Below are positions 43,322 to 54,853 of a stretch of DNA of 64,000 bases, piece after piece (the first letter of the stretch is position 1; each line of letters opens with the position of its first letter). The stretch is from assembly GCA_963811225.1 (NCBI GenBank), contig CAWEQO010000001.1, positions 868,001 through 932,000 of the forward strand. The letters run 5' to 3'. This DNA is from CAWEQO01 sp963811225 (lineage in GTDB: Bacteria > Chloroflexota > Anaerolineae > Anaerolineales > Anaerolineaceae). Below the pieces are notes generated by a model, which had not been told where the DNA came from, ran no database searches, and was given only the letters and a program-made list of their open reading frames with translations. The translations under genes were made by a program, and so were the position numbers.

Positions 43322-43355
43322 CCCCAGGCTGCCCTTACAGGGCGCTTCACGAGGA
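43322..43355. repeat. Dispersed repeat, copy of the 35.4-35.5 kb inverted repeat
   Basis: CCCCAGGCTGCCCTTACAGG and the following GCGCTTCACGAGGA match the arms at 35406-35444 and 35494-35531. The core CCCTGTAAGGG/CCCTTACAGGG is itself palindromic. It adjoins the left edge of the hairpin array region. Confidence 0.6.
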
Positions 43356-43366
43356 AGTCAGAGACC

Positions 43367-44222
43367 GACCCTAACACCTCGGGGCGGGTGCTTAGGTTCT
43401 AGAACCTATTGGCAACTTGTCTAGCAATACCTGCCAATTAATCCCGAATTTTCTCTACCTGAGTAACCTAAGCACCCATCCCGAGGTGTTAGGGTCCAGG
43501 GATTTAGGGTCTACTTCCGGGGCCTTGCATACCCGATCGCAGCCGATGCCAATTTTGGTTCCTTGGTTCCTTGGTTCCCATTCCCTATACCTTTGGGAAC
43601 CAAGGAACCAAGGAACCAAACTTTGGAGGCGCAAAATGTTTGAATCGAATCCTTGTTTGAGAAACGGACCAACGTCCGTGAGCCTTGCATACCCGATCAC
43701 ACCCGATGCGGATTTTGGTTCCTTGGTTCCTTGGTTCCCATTCCCTATACCTTTGGGAACCAAGGAACCAAGGAACCAAACTTTGGAGGCGCAGAATGAT
43801 TGAATCGAATCGTTATTTGAGAAATGAGACCGACATCCGTGAGCCTTGCGTACCCGATCGCAGCCGATGCTGATTTTGGTTCCTTGGTTCCTTGGTTCCC
43901 ATTCCCTATACCTTTAGGAACCAAGGAACCAAGGAACCAAACTTTGGAGGCGCAAAATGGTTGAATCGAATCGTCGTTTGAGAAACGGACCGGCATCTGT
44001 GAGCCTTGCGTACCTGATCGCATCCGATGCTGATTTTGGTTCCTTGGTTCCTTGGTTCCCATTCCCTATACCTTTGGGAACCAAGGAACCAAGGAACCAA
44101 ACCCGGTAACCCTATCCCTGGATTACCTTGCAAGAGAAGGGGGTGGTTTAACGGGCTCGATTTGCTAGACAAGCAGCGAATAGAGTCGAGAACCTAAGCA
44201 CCCGCCCCGAGGTGTTAAGCTC
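43367..44222. repeat. Hairpin tandem array bounded by 32-bp repeats
   Basis: Four units of about 160 bp start at 43521, 43681, 43842 and 44002 (the last partial). Each holds a 26-bp perfect or near-perfect stem with a 15-nt loop (43554-43620, 43714-43780, 43875-43941, 44035-44101). Stems are made of the octamer TTGGTTCC repeated three times. A 32-bp element (AACCTAAGCACCCGCCCCGA...) occurs inverted at 43367-43398 and direct at 43465-43496 and 44191-44222, bracketing the array. No transposase or convincing gene is inside; repetitive open frames here lack ribosome sites. It fills the gap between the divergent MFS and PRTase-like genes. Confidence 0.85.
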
Positions 44223-44287
44223 CAGGTCACCCGCTCCAACGACTGGCTTGAATGATTAGAGACTCACCCCAATCCCTCATCAACTGA

Positions 44288-44315
44288 TTGACGAATCCCT
44301 TCTTTCGGGTAGAAT
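44288..44315 (+). promoter_or_regulatory. Sigma70-type promoter
   Basis: TTGACG (44288-44293) and TAGAAT (44310-44315) are 16 bp apart. The -35 region is embedded in ATTGACGAATCCC, identical to the -35 region of the ROK gene promoter at 7124-7136. The next gene starts at 44369. Confidence 0.65.
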
Positions 44316-44368
44316 TAACCGGGCAGGTCCAGGTATCCGCCCGGACCTGTCTCCTTAAAGGAGATATC

Positions 44369-45442
44369 ATGCCGAAATTGTCTTACCGTTTTGTCTTTTC
44401 AGAAGACGACAGCAGCCAGGTGAGAGCCCTGCTGGAGCTGGAAGAACCCATGCCCTACCAAACGCGCTCCGGCCAGGGCGGTCTCTGTCGTATGGGCAAG
44501 CTCTCCGTCGAGGGCAGCAATTCCATCGATCTGGCGCTGTACCATACCCCCGCCACCTCCGCCTTCATCTACACCCACGAATACCCCCTCGACCCCAACC
44601 TGATGGACCTGATCGGCCTGGGCGCCGACGAGACCCACGGGGTTGAATCCGTGCGCCTGCCTGGGCAGTTGGTGATGGGCGCCGGGCGGGTCAGCATCAT
44701 GGGACAGGCGGTCGACGATCTGCTCAGCGGACCCCTGCTGCGCTCCTCGATCCCGCTCTACGAGCAGCAGAACATCGCCATCTTTCCCATCGCCCGCGAG
44801 GGCCTCAAATACCAGGTCGCCGAGGCAATCTACGCCAACTATGGCTACTACTGTGACGAGATCCTGCTGGACGCCCACCACGTCTTCGACAGCTCCGTGC
44901 CGGTCTACAACCGTAAGGTCGAGATGACCCTGTTCAAGGACAAAGACCTCGACAACGAACAGCACGAGAATATGCGGGTCGCCTTCATCGCCGACAGCAT
45001 CGCCTCCGGCCTGGTGATGAAAGAGACCATCGCTCGCGTCGACGAGCGCTTCCCCAAGCTGGAGCAGGTCGAGGTCGTCTCCCCCCTGACCACCGTGCGC
45101 GGCCTGTGCCGCATCGCCACCACCAACATGCAGAACATCCGGGTGCGCCTGCACGCCTTCGAGACCCTGCTGAACGCCCTGCCGCCCGACTACTACTACT
45201 CGGCCCACTTCAACGTGCCCGAGCTGCACATCGACCCGCAGCTTGAAAAAGAGTACCGCCGCTGGTGGGGCCAGGACCCCGAGGGCAGCCACATCGCCGA
45301 CACCGCTTGCGCCGGTTACGGCTGGTCGGAGGTGTTCTACTCCCCCCGGAAACAGATCCAAATGATCAACGACCAGCTCTCCCATCGCCACGACATGACC
45401 ATCGCCGATATTGTTCGCCGGAATATTGAGGAGAAAGCCTAA
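44369..45442 (+). CDS. Phosphoribosyltransferase-like protein of unknown function
   Basis: A 357-residue cytoplasmic protein starting MPKLSYRFVFSEDD after AAAGGAGA. The C-terminal half looks like a type I PRTase fold: IAIFPIAREGLKYQVAEAI, then a hydrophobic strand and loop VAFIADSIASGLVMKE, which resembles a PRPP loop (hh-DD-xx-(S/T)G) with one acid missing, and VEVVSPLTTVRGLCRIA. The N-terminal 110 residues form an unknown domain. HHVFDSS and AHFNVPELHIDP are conserved-looking. I do not recognise a named family; the PRTase reading is inference from motif layout. It is a single gene, convergent with the sensor kinase. Confidence 0.6.
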   Translation: MPKLSYRFVFSEDDSSQVRALLELEEPMPYQTRSGQGGLCRMGKLSVEGSNSIDLALYHTPATSAFIYTHEYPLDPNLMDLIGLGADETHGVESVRLPGQLVMGAGRVSIMGQAVDDLLSGPLLRSSIPLYEQQNIAIFPIAREGLKYQVAEAIYANYGYYCDEILLDAHHVFDSSVPVYNRKVEMTLFKDKDLDNEQHENMRVAFIADSIASGLVMKETIARVDERFPKLEQVEVVSPLTTVRGLCRIATTNMQNIRVRLHAFETLLNALPPDYYYSAHFNVPELHIDPQLEKEYRRWWGQDPEGSHIADTACAGYGWSEVFYSPRKQIQMINDQLSHRHDMTIADIVRRNIEEKA

Positions 45443-45445
45443 CAT

Positions 45446-45520
45446 TAAGAGAGCAGAGAGTAGAGAACAGAGAGCAGTCAAAACCTGACTACTCTCTGCT
45501 CTCTACTCTCTACTCTCTTA
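45446..45520. terminator. Purine/pyrimidine hairpin between convergent genes
   Basis: TAAGAGAGCAGAGAGTAGAG (45446 on) faces its near-complement ending at 45520: 35-nt arms with three mismatches. The right arm includes the kinase stop codon. Same family as 10259, 17932, 28238 and 41941. Confidence 0.75.
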
Positions 45521-47096
45521 AACAAGAGGCAGCAATACCTCGAACACCGTCCCCTTCCCCGGTTCGCTCTCCACCCGAACCTGACCGCCGTGCGCCTGAG
45601 CAATCCACTGCACGATCGACAGCCCCAGCCCGCTGCCCGAAGTTTCTTCGCCTTCCTCTTCCCCCTCGTTGTGTGAGCGGGCCTGGTCGACCCGGTAGAA
45701 GCGGTCGAACAGGCGCGGCAAGTGCTCTGGAGGAATGCCCGGACCCGTTGTCCGCTACCCGCAGGCAGGCGTAATCGCGCCCGTCCAGGCTGCGGTGGCA
45801 TGTTTCCACGCTCACGCGGCTGTCTGCTTCCCCCAACTCGTACTTGATTGCATTGTCCACCAGGTTGCCCGCCATCTGCAGCAGATACTGGCGGTCGCCG
45901 CGCACCGGCAGCTCTTCCAGCTCGCCCACCTGGATCTCCACGCCCTTACGAGCCGCCAGCGGCGCATAGCGCTCGGCCACGTCCAGCGCCAGTTCGCCCA
46001 GGTCCAGCGTCTCGGCGTGGATCTGGATCTGCCCGGCATCCATCCTCGCCAGCGTCAGCAGCTCGTTCACCAGCCGGGTCATCATCTCGTTCTCCGACTG
46101 GATCACCTGCAGGGCCTGTTTGTACTCCTGCTGCGAGCGCTGCCCGCCCAGCGCCCGGCTGGTCTCCAGTTCTACGATGGTCAGCGGCGTGCGCAGCTCG
46201 TGGCTGGCATCCGCTGTGAACTGGCGCTGCCGGGCGAAGGCAGCCTGCAAGCGGTCGAGCATGCGGTCAAAAGTCGCCGCCAGTTGGCCTAGCTCGTCCC
46301 GGCTGTGGATGTTCATCCGCCGCGACAGGTCGCTGCCGCTGATCTCCTGCGCCGTGCGGGTAATGGCTTTGACCGGGCGCAGCGTCCGGTCGGCCAGCAA
46401 GTAGCCCCCGGCCATGGCCGCCCCCAGCGTCACCAGCGCCGCCAGCGCCAGGGTCAGGCGCAGCCGCGGCAGCTGTCCCAGCGGGTCAAGCGGCTGCCCC
46501 AGGATCAGTGTGCCAAACGTGCGCCCATCGAACTCCAGCCGGGAGCCGTCGAACAGGTAGGTCTCGGCCCGGTTATCTTGCCTGGCGGCGGATGCGGCAT
46601 CCGGTGCGGCGGTGGGGATGTACCCGATGCCGCTTGCAGGCGTGGTCGCGGGATTGATCGGGAAGGTGAATCCGCTGCTGCCCGGCTGCCTTGCCTGTGC
46701 AGCCAGCGCAGCTGCGCTGCTTTCGTCGACCGGCCCCCAGGCCCCCGCAACCTGGCCGCCAGGCCCCGCCAGCACCAGCACCTCGCTGCTTCCGAGCGTA
46801 AACTGCGGGCCGTGTTCGCTATTCAGCGACGGCAGCCGCCCCTGCTCGGCCGTCTCTGCCACCAGGCCGCGCAAGTAGCCGCTGGCAAGCAGCAGCCGCG
46901 CCTGCACCCGCGCTTCGCTTTCCATCCGCACCGCCTGGGCCTCCCGGTAGTAGACGAACAGGCTGAAAAGCGCCAGCACCAGCGCCAGCACCAGCACGAA
47001 CCAGGCCGCCAGCCGGAAGCGGATACTGTGAAAGAAGTCGGAAAGGCGTCCGCGCTGCCCGCCCGGCGCGGCCGGTTGCGATGCATCCATCAACAT
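45518..47096 (-). pseudogene. Sensor histidine kinase, frameshifted in the ATPase domain
   Basis: About 525 residues when joined. TM1 (about 22-44), extracytoplasmic sensor (45-205), TM2 (about 210-230), HAMP (LADRTLRPVKAITRTAQEIS), HisKA with phospho-His in ADASHELRTPLTIVE, then HATPase with NLVDNAIKYE. At DNG the frame breaks near 45750: the continuing frame gives nonsense, while the sister frame gives PGIPPEHLPRLFDRFYR and GSGLGLSIVQWIAQAHGG. One extra base explains it. As sequenced, the ATP lid would be lost and the kinase inactive. It follows its response regulator gene by 7 bp. Confidence 0.82.
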
Positions 47097-47103
47097 GGCG
47101 CTC

Positions 47104-47781
47104 TCATTCCTCCGGCTTTCGCAGCCGGTAGCCCATACCCCGCACCGTCTCGAACAGCTTGAAATCAAACGGGTCGTCGATCTTACGCCGCAGCCGGCGA
47201 ATGTACACGTCCACCACGTTCGAGGTGTTCATCATGTCGTAGCTCCAGATGTGGCTCTCGGCCATCTCGCGGGTGATCACCCGGTTGGGGTTGCGCATGA
47301 AGTACTCCAGCAGCGAGTACTCCTTAGCCGTCAGATCGATCTCCTGCCCGGACCGCGCGACCATGTGCGTCGCCGGGTCGAGCGCCAGATCGCCCACCTG
47401 CAGCGTCGGCGATTTCTCCTCGGCGTTGCGCCGCAGCAGCGCCCGCAGCCGGGCGCGCAGCTCCTCGATGGCGAACGGCTTGACCAGATAATCATCCGCG
47501 CCGCTGTCCAGCCCGGCCACCCGGTCCTCGATATCGTCCCGGGCGGTCAGCATCAGCACCGGCGTGTTGACCCGCTGGTTGCGCAGCTCCCGGCACACCG
47601 CCAGCCCATCCTTCTCTGGCAGCATAATATCCAAAATGATCGCATCGTACGGGGTCAGCAGCGCCAGCTCCTCGGCCTCCGTGCCCGTATAGGCTGCGTC
47701 CACCGCATAGCCCTCGTCCACCAGACTCATCTGCAGCGAGCGGCTCAAACGCCGGTTGTCTTCCACAAGCAAGATGCGCAT
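47104..47781 (-). CDS. OmpR-family response regulator
   Basis: 225 residues. The receiver has ILLVEDNRRLS, phospho-acceptor Asp in AIILDIMLPEKDG, LMLTARDD and LVKPFAIEEL. The C-terminal winged helix includes LTAKEYSLLEYFMRNPNRVITR and VVDVYIRRLRRKIDDP. It pairs with the kinase encoded downstream. It diverges from the small-membrane-protein/apbE/ferric-reductase genes, which are natural candidates for its regulon (inference). Confidence 0.93.
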   Translation of the reverse strand: MRILLVEDNRRLSRSLQMSLVDEGYAVDAAYTGTEAEELALLTPYDAIILDIMLPEKDGLAVCRELRNQRVNTPVLMLTARDDIEDRVAGLDSGADDYLVKPFAIEELRARLRALLRRNAEEKSPTLQVGDLALDPATHMVARSGQEIDLTAKEYSLLEYFMRNPNRVITREMAESHIWSYDMMNTSNVVDVYIRRLRRKIDDPFDFKLFETVRGMGYRLRKPEE

Positions 47782-47899
47782 AAGATCCTCTTTCTCCCTT
47801 TGTTTCTCACTGCTTCATTATATGACGGGAACATGACAAATTTATGAAAAAGCTCTTAACTCCCGCTCCCTCCTAGAATTCCCCAAATTTGACCTGTTT

Positions 47900-47931
47900 C
47901 ATCATTCTGTCATCTTCATCCAGTATATTCA
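47900..47931. promoter_or_regulatory. Short direct repeats in a divergent control region
   Basis: TCATC occurs at 47900, 47910 and 47916, the first two about one helical turn apart, as is usual for OmpR-type binding sites. TATATT (47924-47929) may be the -10 box of the rightward genes. The evidence is weak because the repeats are only 5 bp. Confidence 0.25.
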
Positions 47932-47980
47932 TAAGCAAATACCCACCCGGGGGGAAATGAACCCTGGGACAGGAGGAATG

Positions 47981-48376
47981 ATGAAAAAACAACCTGCATT
48001 GATCGCAACCCTGGTCACCACCATCGTGGTGGGCGTTTTCCTGCTCGGCATCGGCCTGAACGCCTTATTCAACCCCAGCACGGTCGTGGCCGCCCAGGCG
48101 CCTGCCGCAGCCAGCAGCACAACCGATCCATCAGCCACAGGTCAGGTGCAGCAGCTGCAAAACCTGATCGCCCAGTACCAGGCTCGCGACCAGCAGTACC
48201 AGCAGCAGCTGAATACGCTCAAACAACAGCTTAACGACACGAACACCAGCCTGCAGCAGTATCAGATGATCCTGTCGCAGCTCCAGCAGATCGGCGTCAT
48301 CCAGATCCAAAACGGTCAGATTTACGTCAACCGCGGCGGGGGCGGAAGCGGCGGCGGTTTTTTTGACGGGGATTGA
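47981..48376 (+). CDS. Membrane-anchored Gln-rich coiled-coil protein
   Basis: 131 residues. A TM anchor (about 8-30, LIATLVTTIVVGVFLLGIGL) is followed by a Ser/Ala linker. A long Gln-rich coiled coil (about 60-108, VQQLQNLIAQYQARDQQYQQ) and a Gly-rich end (GGGGSGGGFFDGD) follow. AGGAGG precedes two adjacent ATG codons; 47981 has the better spacing. It has no recognised family. It is the first gene of the run ending in apbE and the cytochrome, so it may be an extracytoplasmic scaffold for that redox system (inference). Confidence 0.7.
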   Translation: MKKQPALIATLVTTIVVGVFLLGIGLNALFNPSTVVAAQAPAAASSTTDPSATGQVQQLQNLIAQYQARDQQYQQQLNTLKQQLNDTNTSLQQYQMILSQLQQIGVIQIQNGQIYVNRGGGGSGGGFFDGD

Positions 48377-48395
48377 CCGCTAAGGAGGAACAACC

Positions 48396-48668
48396 ATGAA
48401 AAATCAAGCGTTTCGCACCCTTTTGAAGATTTGGATCGGGCTGGCCAGCATGTTGGCCTTCCTGTTCGGCTGGGTCACCTTCGCCCACTCCGGCAAGCCG
48501 GTCTCGGCTTCCGGCGGATCGGCGGCGAATCCGCCCGCGCAAATCGCCCCGCTGCCCACGCTCGAACCGCTGCCGCCGCTTGGCAGCAGCCGGCAAGTGC
48601 AGCCGCTGCAGCAGATCCCGCAGCAATCATTCAACTTTATCCCGCGTATGCGGACGAGAGGTTCGTAA
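48396..48668 (+). CDS. Small TM-anchored Pro-rich protein
   Basis: 90 residues. One TM helix (about 9-30, LLKIWIGLASMLAFLFGWVTF) is followed by an extracytoplasmic Pro/Gln-rich tail with LPTLEPLPPLG and VQPLQQIPQQ. TAAGGAGG precedes the ATG, and its stop overlaps the apbE start (TAATG), giving translational coupling. Not recognised as a known family; no flavinylation site of the (S/T)GA(S/T) type is visible, so it is not an obvious ApbE target. Confidence 0.65.
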   Translation: MKNQAFRTLLKIWIGLASMLAFLFGWVTFAHSGKPVSASGGSAANPPAQIAPLPTLEPLPPLGSSRQVQPLQQIPQQSFNFIPRMRTRGS

Positions 48669-49618
48669 TGGAATACAAGGAATTCTCGGCGATGAACACC
48701 GGCATCCTGCTGGCCGCCGAGGGGGATCCCGCCCAGGTGGCGGAGGGGTTCCGGCGGGCGGAGCAGCTGGTGCACGAATACGAGCGCCGCTTCACCCGTT
48801 TCAGCGAGGACAGTGAGTTGTCTGCCCTCAACCGTTCGGCGGGCAGCTGGTTTGTCGTCTCGCCGGAGTTGTTCGAGATCGTGCAATTATCTTTGATTTA
48901 TTTTGAGAACACCGGCGGGCTGTTCAACCCGGGCGTGCTCGGCGCGCTCGAACAGGCCGGTTACGACCGCAGCATGACAGAGATCCGCACGGAAGGCGAT
49001 CTGCCCGCCCAGGAAGCGGCCCAGCGCCGCTATGTCCCGCCGCCCTTCGAGCAGGTTGAGCTCGACCCAGACCGACTGGCGATCCGCTTACCCAAAAGGA
49101 TGCGCGTCGACCTGGGCGGTATCGCCAAAGGCTGGATCGCGGAGCGCGCCGCCCGGCGCCTGAGCCGGTTCGCCAATGCCTGCGCGGTCAACGCCGGCGG
49201 CGACCTGTACGCTTACGGCACGCCGCTCGACAGTCCCACCTGGCCGGTTGGGTTGGAAGACCCCTTCCGGCCCGACAGCGACCTGGCGGTGCTGTCCATT
49301 CATTACGGTGCGGTAGCCACCTCCTCCGTTACCCGCCGCACCTGGAAGCAGGGACGGCAGGTGCGCCATCACATCATCGACCCGCGCACCGGCCGGCCGG
49401 CCGAGTCACCCTGGGTCAGCGCCACCGCCATCACCCCCCACGCCACTCAGGCCGAGGTGCTGGCCAAGGCGCTGCTGATCGCCGGGCCGGATGGAGCCCA
49501 GCAGTTGATCCACTCTTATGCCCAGGCGGCATTTGTGGTGATCGACCGGGAAGGGAAATTGTGGGGTTCAGATAAAGCGAAGGAGTATTTATATGAGTAC
49601 GATGAATCAATCCAATGA
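48668..49618 (+). CDS. apbE: FAD:protein FMN transferase
   Basis: A 316-residue ApbE-family flavinyltransferase. SAMNTGILL near the start matches the AMG(T) region; ERRFTRFSEDSELSALNR, RVDLGGIAKGWIAERAA and CAVNAGGDLYAYG are conserved ApbE blocks, and HHIIDPRTGRPAES is the late motif. It transfers FMN from FAD to a Thr/Ser of target proteins outside the cytoplasm. No Sec signal is seen at the chosen start, which would leave the enzyme cytoplasmic unless anchored otherwise. It overlaps the ferric-reductase-like gene by 26 bp. Confidence 0.92.
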   Translation: MEYKEFSAMNTGILLAAEGDPAQVAEGFRRAEQLVHEYERRFTRFSEDSELSALNRSAGSWFVVSPELFEIVQLSLIYFENTGGLFNPGVLGALEQAGYDRSMTEIRTEGDLPAQEAAQRRYVPPPFEQVELDPDRLAIRLPKRMRVDLGGIAKGWIAERAARRLSRFANACAVNAGGDLYAYGTPLDSPTWPVGLEDPFRPDSDLAVLSIHYGAVATSSVTRRTWKQGRQVRHHIIDPRTGRPAESPWVSATAITPHATQAEVLAKALLIAGPDGAQQLIHSYAQAAFVVIDREGKLWGSDKAKEYLYEYDESIQ

Positions 49619-50405
49619 AATGAAACCCGGCAATCACTGGTGGGGCTGGGTGTTAAAAGTCTTAGCGGTCACCACCCTGCTGGTGTTGGGCGTCTTCGCC
49701 GTCATGGCCGTGCTGGTGGTCACATCCACCCCGCTGGGCGGCGCGCTCGGCTCGTTCTACACCTGGCTGATCGCCGCCGATACCACGCAGCGCTTCTGGT
49801 ACGTCACCCGAGCCGCCGGAATCACCGGCTACCTGCTGCTGTGGCTCTCGACAGTCTGGGGGCTGGCGGTGCCCAGCCGCATCTTACAAGGTAAGCTGCA
49901 CGGCGTCTACACCTTCGACTTTCACCAATTCATCTCGCTGCTGTCCATCGGCTTCATCGCCCTGCACATCGGCGTGCTGATGCTGGACGCTTATCTGCCC
50001 TTCTCGCTGGCCCAAATCCTGGTGCCGTTCATCGCCCCCTACCGGCCGCTGTGGGTCGGCGTGGGCGTCTTGAGCTTCTACATCATCCTGCTCGTGACCG
50101 TCACCTTTTACATCCGCGACCGCATCGGCTCGAAAGCCTTCCGCGCCATCCACGTCTTCAGCCTGCTGGCCTTCCTTGGCGCGGCCGTCCACGGCCTGTA
50201 CGCCGGCACCGACAGCCCGCTTCCGATCGTCAAGGCCATGTACGGCGTCACCTTCCTGTCGGTGGTCTTCCTGACCACTTACTGGCTGGCGGCCCTCGGC
50301 ATGAAGAAGGCCCAGGCCGGGCAAGCGCGCAGCGATCCGCCGCTGCAGCACAGCGCTGCGAAGGCTCAGCAGAAGCTGGAGCCTCACGGCCCCAACCATC
50401 GCTAA
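49593..50405 (+). CDS. Ferric reductase-like transmembrane cytochrome b
   Basis: 270 residues with about six or seven TM helices. FHQFISLLSIGFIALHIGVL and FRAIHVFSLLAFLGAAVHGL supply two pairs of His (H..H on successive helices) for b-type hemes, as in the ferric-reductase-like (FRD/MsrQ) family. The N-terminal helix (about 18-45) is extra. The C-terminal tail is polar and probably cytoplasmic. With ApbE directly upstream, it probably passes electrons across the membrane to a flavinylated partner, though no FMN-binding-domain gene is visible here. GAAGGAG precedes the ATG. Confidence 0.82.
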   Translation: MSTMNQSNEMKPGNHWWGWVLKVLAVTTLLVLGVFAVMAVLVVTSTPLGGALGSFYTWLIAADTTQRFWYVTRAAGITGYLLLWLSTVWGLAVPSRILQGKLHGVYTFDFHQFISLLSIGFIALHIGVLMLDAYLPFSLAQILVPFIAPYRPLWVGVGVLSFYIILLVTVTFYIRDRIGSKAFRAIHVFSLLAFLGAAVHGLYAGTDSPLPIVKAMYGVTFLSVVFLTTYWLAALGMKKAQAGQARSDPPLQHSAAKAQQKLEPHGPNHR

Positions 50406-50548
50406 ATCCAGGCAGCCGCCGGCATCCCCGCTTCCTAATTCCTGGGTCCCGGCCTGCTTGTTTCAAAACCCGAGTTTCTTGCCGAAACCCGGGTTTTCGT
50501 TTACGTGCTCCTATCGATACGAAATTCCTGCAAATTCGTGGTTTCTCA

Positions 50549-50610
50549 TTGTAAAGTTAGCTTGACATTCGTTTGGATTCGTGTTATTATATGTCAAGTT
50601 AGCTTTACAT
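50549..50610 (+). promoter_or_regulatory. Promoter with twin palindromic operators for the Xre gene
   Basis: TTGACA (50562-50567) and TATTAT (50585-50590), 17 bp apart, form a near-consensus promoter. Two 18-bp operators flank it: TGTAAAGTTAGCTTGACA (50550-50567, over the -35) and TGTCAAGTTAGCTTTACA (50592-50609, just after the -10). Each is an imperfect palindrome, and the two are inverted copies of each other. The centres are 42 bp apart, about four helical turns, which suits cooperative autorepression by the encoded HTH protein. Confidence 0.88.
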
Positions 50611-50621
50611 AAGGAGGCGGC

Positions 50622-50834
50622 ATGGACAATCGTTTAGAAGAGATTCGCTGCCAGAAAGGCTGGACTCAGCAGGAGCTGGCCGACCGGGTCGGCGTTTCAC
50701 GCCAGACCATCATCTCACTGGAGCGAGGGCGCTACAACCCTTCGATCCTGCTGGCATTTCGGCTGGCCCACCTGTTCGACGCCAGCATCGAGGACTTATT
50801 CTTGTATTCGGAAGAGGAGATTCAAAATGAATGA
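50622..50834 (+). CDS. Xre-family HTH regulator
   Basis: 70 residues made almost only of a Cro/CI-type HTH: RCQKGWTQQELADRVGVSRQTIISLERGRYNPSILLAFRLAHLF. The C-terminal ASIEDLFLYSEEE is typical of YozG/small Xre regulators. AAGGAGG precedes the ATG. It overlaps the membrane protein gene by 8 bp; such pairs (small Xre regulator plus few-TM protein) are common. It most likely represses its own promoter through the twin operators. Confidence 0.92.
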   Translation: MDNRLEEIRCQKGWTQQELADRVGVSRQTIISLERGRYNPSILLAFRLAHLFDASIEDLFLYSEEEIQNE

Positions 50835-51291
50835 CAACCAGAAATGGATCGATCAAAAAGTGACGTTAGGCTGGGTTTTGCTGGCGCTTGGTATCCTTGC
50901 CATCGTAATCGGTGCGCTGATCCCCCTGCTGACCCACGATCTGGGATTCAACACCCGCATCATCGGCGGCGCAGGCATTCTGCTGATCGCGCTGGGCATC
51001 GTGCAGTTGGTCAAATATCGCGCCGCCAGTCGCGACCGGGTGGTTGCAAAGCGCATCACCGCCCAAGAACGTGACGAGCGCATGATCCTCATCCGCCGCA
51101 AGGCCGGCAACCGCGCTTTCTGGGTCTCCCTTCCGCTGACCTACATCGCCCTGATGTGGCTGTCCTTCGCCGGAGGCGGCAGCCTGCCCGACCCCTCGCT
51201 GGACACGCTCTGGTACTACTTCGCCGCGGCAGTCGTCGTCCCCCTGGTCGTCTATATCGGCAGCATCATCTACGATAACGCCCACAGTTAA
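50827..51291 (+). CDS. Membrane protein paired with the Xre regulator
   Basis: 154 residues with four predicted helices (about 13-32, 42-63, 98-118, 127-148) and a basic cytoplasmic loop (RAASRDRVVAKRITAQERDERM). The layout resembles DUF2178/YdcA-like proteins found next to small Xre regulators, where the membrane protein may sense the signal or control the regulator. The family name is tentative. It overlaps the regulator gene, so the two are translationally coupled. Confidence 0.7.
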   Translation: MNDNQKWIDQKVTLGWVLLALGILAIVIGALIPLLTHDLGFNTRIIGGAGILLIALGIVQLVKYRAASRDRVVAKRITAQERDERMILIRRKAGNRAFWVSLPLTYIALMWLSFAGGGSLPDPSLDTLWYYFAAAVVVPLVVYIGSIIYDNAHS

Positions 51292-51429
51292 AACGAACAC
51301 CCGCCGCAAGACTGGCAAGCGCGCAAAGGTAAAATCGAGCCTTTGCGCGCTTGTCGTCTCCGCGCAGAAGGTTAATCCTTCTTAAAACCCTCCGTTATCC
51401 CCCCAACTCTCTGGTAGAATCTTTCTGAT

Positions 51430-54651
<3,222 letters not shown>

Positions 54652-54853
54652 AGAAAACAGGGAATAGAGAGTAGAGAGCAGTTACAGCGCTGACGTTTAT
54701 GCACGATTCTTGGCCCGACCGTATTGTCATCCAGTCATTTCCACAGGTTCGCCCTGCTGTACCCCAGTCGTTACTACAATTTTATATCAGAAGCCAAAGC
54801 CACCCGTGAACCGTTATAATCCTAATAAAGTGGGATTAAAAGGAGTGAAATCC

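Noticed and set aside
43521..44101. CRISPR or integron attC array
   Set aside because: Units are about 160 bp and conserved throughout, so there are no unique spacers; no Cas or integrase gene and no attC core sites are present.
43455..44172. Repetitive open frames on both strands in the hairpin array
   Set aside because: They repeat the same palindrome-derived peptide, have no ribosome sites, and remain open simply because the unit length and sequence repeat.
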